DNA of 64,000 nucleotides from the NCBI RefSeq assembly GCF_026460885.1, contig NZ_JAOVZW010000024.1, positions 19,557 through 83,556 of the forward strand, written 5' to 3'. Source of the stretch: Chryseobacterium formosum. GTDB lineage: Bacteria > Bacteroidota > Bacteroidia > Flavobacteriales > Weeksellaceae. Position 1 is the stretch's first letter. The number at the start of each line of letters is the position of its first letter. Shown in pieces: positions 58,503 to 64,000 of this stretch. The notes below the pieces were generated by a model. It was not told where the DNA came from and ran no database searches. It was given only the letters and a program-made list of their open reading frames with translations. Made by a program: the position numbers and the translations under genes.

Positions 58503-58853
58503 ATGAAAAAATTAATGTACATCATTTCATCGGCAGTTGTATTGGTTGCTTGTGAAAGCAGAACCTATGAAGAAATCTCAGATAAAACTCCGGTAGCAGA
58601 GTTGGTAACTTATAATAAAGATGTGAAACCAATAATTGATGCAAATTGTATCAGCTGTCATTCAGCGGGAGGTTCAGCTTCGTTTCAACCTTGGAATAAT
58701 TATTCTCAGGTTAAAAATAATATTGACAATATCATCAACCGAATCAGCAGGCCAACCGGAGATCCTCTGAAAATGCCTCAAGGCGGAAGTTTATCACCTT
58801 CTCAAATCACAATTATCACAAAATGGAAAGCCGATGGACTTTCTGAAAATTAA
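58503..58853 (+). CDS. c-type cytochrome-like lipoprotein
   Basis: The 116-residue product has a lipoprotein signal ending LVAC (Cys at 17) and one haem-binding motif CISCH within VKPIIDANCISCHSAGG. The distal part LKMPQGGSLSPSQITIITKW provides a Met ligand candidate. This is the common small lipoprotein cytochrome of Bacteroidota. It follows the DUF5777 gene by 2 nt and precedes YceI, forming an envelope redox or lipid-associated unit. Confidence 0.85.
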   Translation: MKKLMYIISSAVVLVACESRTYEEISDKTPVAELVTYNKDVKPIIDANCISCHSAGGSASFQPWNNYSQVKNNIDNIINRISRPTGDPLKMPQGGSLSPSQITIITKWKADGLSEN

Positions 58854-58863
58854 AAGAATTAAT

Positions 58864-59406
58864 ATGAAAAATCTTGTATTATTAATCGTCACCTTAGGTT
58901 TTGTAAACATGGTTTCGGCTCAGAAATATTCTACTAAAACGGGTAAAGTAACGTTTGAAGCGTCGGTGCCTTTATTTGAAGATGTTTTTGCTCAGGATGA
59001 CGGCAATGTTGCCATTATTAATGCGGATAACGGAGATTTTGCCTCTGTTTCGGTAGTTAAAAACTTTCATTTTAAAGTAAAATTAATGGAAGAGCATTTT
59101 AATGAAAATTATGCTGAAACTGCAAAGTATCCTAAGACCACTTTTAAAGGTAAGATTGTAAATTTTGATAAAGCGAAACTTACGGCTTCACCTCAAAAGT
59201 ATTCAGTTCAGGGAACTTTAAATTTTCACGGAGTAGACAAAGCGGTCAATTCTACAGCCACAATCTATACTAAAGACGGGAAAATTTATATGCAGGGAAC
59301 TTTTGTAGCAAGACCGGCAGATTTTAAAGTTACTATTCCTAAAATGGTAATGAAAAAAGTCGCTGAAAATGTAAATGTTGAGTACAATTATATACTTTCG
59401 AAATAA
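58864..59406 (+). CDS. YceI family periplasmic protein
   Basis: The start at ATG 58864 gives a signal peptide MKNLVLLIVTLGFVNMVSAQ; the longer frame overlaps the cytochrome gene. The mature part has the YceI pattern: GKVTFEASVPLFEDVFAQDD, YAETAKYPKTTFKGKIVNFD and VQGTLNFHGVDKAVNSTATI. YceI proteins are lipocalin-like barrels that bind isoprenoids such as quinones. This agrees with the adjacent cytochrome. Length about 180 residues is normal. Confidence 0.85.
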   Translation: MKNLVLLIVTLGFVNMVSAQKYSTKTGKVTFEASVPLFEDVFAQDDGNVAIINADNGDFASVSVVKNFHFKVKLMEEHFNENYAETAKYPKTTFKGKIVNFDKAKLTASPQKYSVQGTLNFHGVDKAVNSTATIYTKDGKIYMQGTFVARPADFKVTIPKMVMKKVAENVNVEYNYILSK

Positions 59407-59490
59407 TGAAATTGCTATGATTTTCAGATTTAAATACTGAAGAAGAAGCGATAACCAATTATAAATAAAACAATAAATATCTACTTACAC

Positions 59491-60018
59491 ATGAAAAAGA
59501 TATTTTTTATTCTAAATCTTATTCTGGGTTTTACAATAATGTCGGCTCAGGAAAAGGCAAAATCTATTTTTGATATTGCAAGAAGCGGAACTGTAGCTGA
59601 AGTAAAAGAACTGATGAAACAGAACCCGGATATTATTAACCAAACCAATGAAAGTGGTTTTACGCCATTAATTTTAGCTTGTTACAGAAGTAATATGGAA
59701 GTGGCTAAATTTCTAATCGACAATGTAAAAGATGTGAATTATAAAAGTAGCGAAGGAACTGCTCTTGCAGGTCTTGCCGTGAAATATAACAGAGATTTGG
59801 TAGAACAGTTATTAAATAAAAAAGCCAATCCGAATATCGTAGATTCTACAGGTTCAACACCTTTGTTTTGGGCGGTAAAATTCGGAAATACAGAATTGGT
59901 AGAATTATTATTGGCACATAAAGCCGATAAATCAATTAAAGATTCACAGGGAATGACTCCTTTTGAATACGCTTTACAGACAAACAATAAAGACATTATC
60001 AACTTATTAAAAAATTAA
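59491..60018 (+). CDS. Exported ankyrin-repeat protein
   Basis: The 175-residue product has a signal peptide (MKKIFFILNLILGFTIMSAQ) and about four ankyrin repeats: SIFDIARSGTVAEVKELMKQ, ESGFTPLILACYRSNMEVAK, VDSTGSTPLFWAVKFGNTEL and DSQGMTPFEYALQTNNKDII. Ankyrin repeats mediate protein binding. The gene lies 1 nt before the next gene and is part of the Crp-linked operon. Partner unknown. Confidence 0.85.
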   Translation: MKKIFFILNLILGFTIMSAQEKAKSIFDIARSGTVAEVKELMKQNPDIINQTNESGFTPLILACYRSNMEVAKFLIDNVKDVNYKSSEGTALAGLAVKYNRDLVEQLLNKKANPNIVDSTGSTPLFWAVKFGNTELVELLLAHKADKSIKDSQGMTPFEYALQTNNKDIINLLKN

Positions 60019-60019
60019 A

Positions 60020-60796
60020 ATGAAAAAAGTTTTATTAGCTTTAAGCGTGGTATTTGCAAATTTTGCAATGGCACAGTTTACAACAGGCACAGTGAATCTC
60101 GGATCTACCGGAATGACTGTAAAATTAGATACTTCTGCAACTTTAGCAACCTTAACTCTTACCGGTGCAGATACTTCTTATTTAGGAATCGGATTTGGTG
60201 GAACAGGTTCTTCAGGAGGAATGGGAAGCGGTGTAGATGGATTTATTTATAATTCACTTTCTACAACCAATACAAATTTAGATTATACTTTTGCAGGAGT
60301 AGGTTCTACACCAAATGCAGATACAACACAGGATTGGACGATTACTTCTAATACTGTTGCTTCCGGAACGAGAACAATTGTTGCTACAAGATCTCTTGCA
60401 GGCGGAAGTGGAGATACAGCTTTTACAAATACCAATAGTACGGTGAATATTTTCTTTGCAAAAGGACCAAATACAACTTTAGCAGGTAATTATCACGGAG
60501 GAAGTAATCGTGGTTATGCAATTTTAACGAGGTCAGCTTTGTTGGGAACATCAGACTTAGCAATGGAAAATAAGAAAGTTTCTTTATATCCAAATCCTGC
60601 AAAAGAAACGGTTAGTTTTAAAAATGCAGATAAAATTAAATCTGTTGATATTTATGAATCTACAGGAAGAAAAGTGAAATCAGTAAAAATGGAAGGAGAA
60701 AACATCAGTGTTTCTGACTTAAAATCCGGAAATTATTATTTTGAAATTACTTTGAAAGACGGTTCTACAGCTTATCAGCAATTGATTAAAGAATAA
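60020..60796 (+). CDS. Secreted protein with T9SS C-terminal sorting domain
   Basis: The 258-residue product has a signal peptide ending MAQF. A Gly/Thr-rich DOMON-like domain follows (VNLGSTGMTVKLDTSATLAT, TGADTSYLGIGFGGTGSSGG), then a T9SS sorting domain (VSLYPNPAKETVSF, IYESTGRKVKSVKMEG, LKSGNYYFEITLKDGS). DOMON domains bind haem or sugars, which would suit the cytochrome and YceI neighbours. The domain call is tentative, the sorting domain is firm. Confidence 0.78.
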   Translation: MKKVLLALSVVFANFAMAQFTTGTVNLGSTGMTVKLDTSATLATLTLTGADTSYLGIGFGGTGSSGGMGSGVDGFIYNSLSTTNTNLDYTFAGVGSTPNADTTQDWTITSNTVASGTRTIVATRSLAGGSGDTAFTNTNSTVNIFFAKGPNTTLAGNYHGGSNRGYAILTRSALLGTSDLAMENKKVSLYPNPAKETVSFKNADKIKSVDIYESTGRKVKSVKMEGENISVSDLKSGNYYFEITLKDGSTAYQQLIKE

Positions 60797-60825
60797 GTTT
60801 GAATAGAAATTATATCCAAGCTATC

Positions 60826-60862
60826 AAAATCCTGAAAATCGTAAGGTTTTCGGGATTTTTTT
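60826..60862 (+). terminator. Terminator of the DUF5777-T9SS operon
   Basis: Arms AAAATCCTGAAAA and TTTTCGGGATTTT (with one G-U) around eight bases, then a T run. Confidence 0.85.
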
Positions 60863-60961
60863 TAATTATTCAGATATTATTTTAAAAGTATTTGAATAAC
60901 TTTATAAACATTTTCCAATACGAAACCTGCAAGATAGAAATGATATCAAAGTATAAGCATT

Positions 60962-61816
60962 ATGATAATTGACCATAAAAAATACGACTTATTTGGAAAG
61001 CCTTTATTGCATAAATTGGTTTTAAAATCACCATTTAAATTTGATTTTCATATTACAGATAATGCCTGTTTTTTATATATGTTAGAAGGTGAAATGCAAT
61101 ACAGACTAGACGACGAAAAAATAAATCTTCCCGGAAAACATTCGTTATTCCAAAATTGTATAAACTCCGATAAGCAAATAAGTAATGAAAATTTAGAAAG
61201 CAAGAATGAAATTGTAATTATTAATTTTCATCCTGATATACTCAAGAAAATTTATGATAAAGAATTGCCTTTATTGCTTAAATCACAAAAAAATATAGTT
61301 TCGAATAAATCAATTGAAAAGATTAACAACGATTTTTTAATTCAAAAATATATTGAAGGACTGCTGTTTTATTTTGAAAATCCCTCTTTGGTCAATGAAG
61401 ATATTTTAGTTTTAAAATTGAAGGAAATTATACTTTTACTTTCGCAGACAAGCAATGTGGAAGCTATACAAGTTATATTATCACAGCTTTTTTCGCCGAC
61501 TACTTATACTTTTAAACAAATTATTGAAGCTCATTTGTTTTCCCAGTTAACGATTGAAGAACTTGCGCAGCATAATAATCTTAGTGTCTCTTCTTTCAAA
61601 CGAGAATTTGCAAAGCTGTACAACGATACTCCCGCGAATTATATGAAGACCAAAAAGCTTGAAAAAGCTGCCGAATTACTTTCGGTTTCTGATGAACGTA
61701 TCTCTGAAATTGCCTTTGAATGCGGATTCAATGATCTCGCCAATTTCACCAGAAGTTTCACCGAAAAATATAATATTTCGCCCACAAAATACCGTTTGAA
61801 CCAAAATGATAAATAA
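60962..61816 (+). CDS. AraC family transcriptional regulator
   Basis: The 284-residue product has an N-terminal cupin-like sensor (FHITDNACFLYMLEGEMQYR, LPGKHSLFQNCI) and a C-terminal double HTH (LTIEELAQHNNLSVSSFKRE, RISEIAFECGFNDLANFTRS, FTEKYNISPTKYR). It lies 91 nt before a membrane protein gene in the same direction, a probable target or operon partner. Ligand unknown. Confidence 0.88.
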   Translation: MIIDHKKYDLFGKPLLHKLVLKSPFKFDFHITDNACFLYMLEGEMQYRLDDEKINLPGKHSLFQNCINSDKQISNENLESKNEIVIINFHPDILKKIYDKELPLLLKSQKNIVSNKSIEKINNDFLIQKYIEGLLFYFENPSLVNEDILVLKLKEIILLLSQTSNVEAIQVILSQLFSPTTYTFKQIIEAHLFSQLTIEELAQHNNLSVSSFKREFAKLYNDTPANYMKTKKLEKAAELLSVSDERISEIAFECGFNDLANFTRSFTEKYNISPTKYRLNQNDK

Positions 61817-61907
61817 TTGAGCTGATTTGCAAAGTCCTTTTTTTGAATCTGTTGCAATTTTGTAGTGTTAATCATAACAAGCAATTTTAAAACAAAAAAA
61901 TATTAAA

Positions 61908-62414
61908 ATGGGACTATCAAATTTGGGAATTTTCCACACCATTATCGGCGTTGTTGCCATTCTATCGGCTTTAATATCATTTATCAGATACGGTAAAATT
62001 AATTTGAAGCATATTACGGGTAAGCTATATTTTTATTTTACCATCATTACTTCGCTTACGGCTTTAGGGATTTCTAAACATGGTGGTTTTAATGCAGGAC
62101 ATGTACTTTCATTAATCATTTTAATCCTTGTAACGGCTGCATTTTTCCTTCACACCAAAAAAGAAGGAAATAATAAGGCTCGCTATTTTGAAAATTTTCT
62201 CATGGCTTTCAGTTTTCTTTTGTCAATGCTTCCTACCGTCAATGAAACGCTTACAAGAGTTCCGATTGGGCACCCTTTAGCAAAAGATATTAATGATCCT
62301 CTGATTGGTAAGACCTTGCTCATTATTTTTATACTTTTTATTGCAGGTTCTGTTTATCAGATTATTAAGCAAAGAAAAATTAATAAATTAGAAACAAATT
62401 CAGTTGAATTTTAA
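61908..62414 (+). CDS. Four-helix integral membrane protein
   Basis: The 168-residue product has four hydrophobic spans (FHTIIGVVAILSALISFI, LYFYFTIITSLTALGIS, VLSLIILILVTAAFFL, LLIIFILFIAGSVYQII). Conserved-looking polar spots are GKLYFYF, SKHGGFNAGH and GHPLAKDINDPLIGK, resembling DUF2306-like membrane proteins. The link is tentative. It follows the AraC regulator gene and is closed by a terminator. Confidence 0.6.
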   Translation: MGLSNLGIFHTIIGVVAILSALISFIRYGKINLKHITGKLYFYFTIITSLTALGISKHGGFNAGHVLSLIILILVTAAFFLHTKKEGNNKARYFENFLMAFSFLLSMLPTVNETLTRVPIGHPLAKDINDPLIGKTLLIIFILFIAGSVYQIIKQRKINKLETNSVEF

Positions 62415-62420
62415 TAAGTG

Positions 62421-62453
62421 AAAAGTGTTCATAAAACGAATGAACACTTTTTT
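62421..62453 (+). terminator. Terminator after the membrane protein gene
   Basis: Arms AAAAGTGTTCAT and ATGAACACTTTT around AAAACGA, then TTT. Confidence 0.9.
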
Positions 62454-62549
62454 ATTAAATCAGGAGGAAATTTTAAAATGCTTGAAAATCAGAAATGATA
62501 TTTAAAATTATTTTAATCCATAAAACTTTTCTTTCATAAAAACGGAAAG

Positions 62550-62557
62550 TAACTTTG
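62550..62557 (+). promoter_or_regulatory. -7 box TAACTTTG upstream of the NPP gene
   Basis: TAnnTTTG match 16 nt before the ATG at 62574. Confidence 0.55.
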
Positions 62558-62573
62558 TTGAAAATTTTAAATA

Positions 62574-63854
62574 ATGCTGCGAAGATTTCCGTTATTGCTC
62601 TTGATTTTTTCTTTGACTACCATTTTTGCTCAAACTACTAAGATTGATACCGCACAAATTATCATACCCAATCGATTTAATGATGCAGAAGCAATGCAGA
62701 AACCTTATGTGATAATGATTTCCACAGATGGTTTCAGATATGATTATGCTAAAAAATACAACGCTGAAAATCTTTTGAAATATTCAAGTCATGGAGTTCA
62801 GGCAAAAGAGATGATTCCAAGTTATCCGAGTATTACATTTCCTAATCATTGGACTTTAGTTACAGGTTTATATCCTTCTCACCATGGTTTAATTGATAAT
62901 TTTTTCTACGATTATAAATTGAAAAAAAATTACGCCATGAACAAAAAGGAAATCGTGGAAGATGGAACTTGGTATGGTGGAACTCCGCTTTGGGCTTTAG
63001 CTGAAAAACAAAATATAATCAGTGCTTCTTTGCAATGGGTGGGTTCCGGAAGCGATGCAGGTGGGAAAAGACCCACTTATTATTATCCTTATCATGAAAA
63101 ATTTTCTCCTTCTGAGAAAGTTAATAAAGTGATTAATTGGTTAAAACTTCCTGAAAATAAAAGACCACATTTTATTTCACTGTACTTTCCTGAAGTTGAC
63201 GGAAGCGGTCATCATTTCGGACCGGATACAAAAGAAACTGAAAAAGCTGTTCATCTGGTTGATAACGCAATCGGTGAATTGGTTCAGAAAGTAAATGATT
63301 TAGGTTTGAAAAATGTCAATTTCATCTTTGTTTCAGATCACGGAATGATAAAAGTGGATGGTGGAAATCCTCTTGATTTCCCTGAAATCCTTTTAGACAA
63401 AAATAGATTTGATCTTTATAATTCTCAGACATTATTAAGAGTTTATGTGAAAAATTCTGATGAGGTTAAAAAAGTTTATAAAGAATTAAAAGCCAATAAA
63501 ACCGATGATTATGAAGTCTATCTAGATAAGAAGCTTCCAAAATATCTTCACTTTGGAACTAAAGACGATAAATATAACAGAATCGGGCAAATTTTATTAA
63601 TTCCAAAAGCTCCAAAAATATTTTTAGAAAAAGGAGGAAAAACTTCCATTGGAAAACATGGTTATAATCCGAGAATCGTGCCCGAAATGAAAGCTACATT
63701 TTTAGCTTGGGGATCGGAATTTAAAGATAATTTGGTGATTGATGAGTTTGAAAATATCAATGTTTATCCTATGGTTGCTGAAATTTTAGGTTTAAAGATC
63801 ACAGAGCCTATTGACGGAAAATTAAAGGTTTTGAAAAAAACATTAAAGAAATAA
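62574..63854 (+). CDS. Alkaline phosphatase superfamily phosphodiesterase (NPP type)
   Basis: The 426-residue product has a signal peptide ending IFAQ and all the metal and nucleophile motifs of ectonucleotide pyrophosphatase/phosphodiesterases: STDGFRYDY (Asp ligand), YPSITFPNHW (Thr nucleophile and Asn), EVDGSGHHFGP (Asp, His), VSDHGM (Asp, His) and GKHGYNP (His). It should hydrolyse phosphodiester or pyrophosphate bonds of nucleotides or lipids in the periplasm with two zinc ions. It is a single-gene unit with its own -7 box. Confidence 0.92.
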   Translation: MLRRFPLLLLIFSLTTIFAQTTKIDTAQIIIPNRFNDAEAMQKPYVIMISTDGFRYDYAKKYNAENLLKYSSHGVQAKEMIPSYPSITFPNHWTLVTGLYPSHHGLIDNFFYDYKLKKNYAMNKKEIVEDGTWYGGTPLWALAEKQNIISASLQWVGSGSDAGGKRPTYYYPYHEKFSPSEKVNKVINWLKLPENKRPHFISLYFPEVDGSGHHFGPDTKETEKAVHLVDNAIGELVQKVNDLGLKNVNFIFVSDHGMIKVDGGNPLDFPEILLDKNRFDLYNSQTLLRVYVKNSDEVKKVYKELKANKTDDYEVYLDKKLPKYLHFGTKDDKYNRIGQILLIPKAPKIFLEKGGKTSIGKHGYNPRIVPEMKATFLAWGSEFKDNLVIDEFENINVYPMVAEILGLKITEPIDGKLKVLKKTLKK

Positions 63855-63925
63855 TTTAAAGAGTCACAAAGTGACGACTTACTGAAGAATAGGATAATCC
63901 TATCAACAAAATTGATATGTCAGTA

Positions 63926-64000
63926 AACAGTTTCGGGGGGGCGGGGGGGGGGGGGGGGTGTGGTTTTGTGTTTTAATTTTTTTTTTTTATTTATTTTTTT
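63926..64000. other. Low-complexity contig end, probably artefact
   Basis: A long run of G with one C, then almost only T. Such poly-G followed by poly-T at an end is typical of failed base calls rather than of this low-G+C genome. Nothing should be annotated here. Confidence 0.8.

Overview
The window looks like a chromosomal contig from a Chryseobacterium-like member of the Flavobacteriia (Bacteroidota). This rests on intact rpoB, rpoC and a DUF3467 gene; SusC/SusD, GLPGLI, DUF5686, DUF6520 and type IX secretion (T9SS) sorting-domain proteins; very low G+C; little Shine-Dalgarno signal; and many copies of the Bacteroidota -7 promoter box TAnnTTTG a short way upstream of starts. The last ~75 bases are poly-G and T-rich low-complexity sequence, probably a read or assembly artefact at a contig end.

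Layout. 1-4.6 kb: a partial DUF5686 outer-membrane protein, a PA2169-type four-helix protein, a candidate small RNA, and small secreted proteins including a TonB C-terminal-domain protein. 4.6-22 kb: an accessory region of orphan secreted proteins, lipoproteins and broken genes, with seven same-orientation copies of a multi-hairpin dispersed repeat, N- and C-terminal pieces of what appears to be a helicase-nuclease, a duplicated family of small membrane proteins and two very small genes (46 and 30 codons). It also holds a choloylglycine-hydrolase-like enzyme and a CPBP protease. 22.2-28.1 kb: a tight, AT-rich six-gene operon of GHKL ATPase/STAS, small STAS-like protein, HExxH metallopeptidase fused to dCTP deaminase, three-helix membrane protein, small helical protein and N4-cytosine/N6-adenine-type DNA methyltransferase. 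A convergent XRE regulator and a candidate structured RNA follow. This is the best candidate for an undescribed system, plausibly anti-phage or nucleotide-stress related.

29.1-40.3 kb: a SusC/SusD/S9-peptidase uptake-and-digestion operon (susD frameshifted), an opposing cluster of DUF6520 peptide, MauE/DoxX-like membrane protein, small protein and small lipoprotein, and a TPR-AraC regulator. 40.3-43.6 kb: a MITE-like element, then RteC, an unknown protein, DUF5675 and two small membrane proteins. 43.7-47.7 kb: secreted and adhesin-like proteins. 47.8-56.8 kb: rpoB-rpoC-DUF3467 behind a long leader and without rplL immediately upstream. 56.9-60.8 kb: a Crp/Fnr regulator, then genes for a DUF5777 barrel, a c-type haem lipoprotein, YceI, an ankyrin protein and a T9SS protein, with a Crp-type palindrome in the promoter. 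61-63.9 kb: an AraC regulator, a membrane protein and an NPP-type phosphodiesterase.

A regulatory pattern links several parts. Six-base inverted repeats of the form TTACGG-N4-CCGTAA lie exactly 21 nt upstream of a -7-like box before the 46-codon gene, the SH3-like lipoprotein gene and the six-gene operon. A different palindrome has nearly the same offset (22 nt) before the DUF5777 operon. This is the geometry expected of class II activation by Crp/Fnr-type regulators. All functions are inferred from sequence reading; no database search was run.
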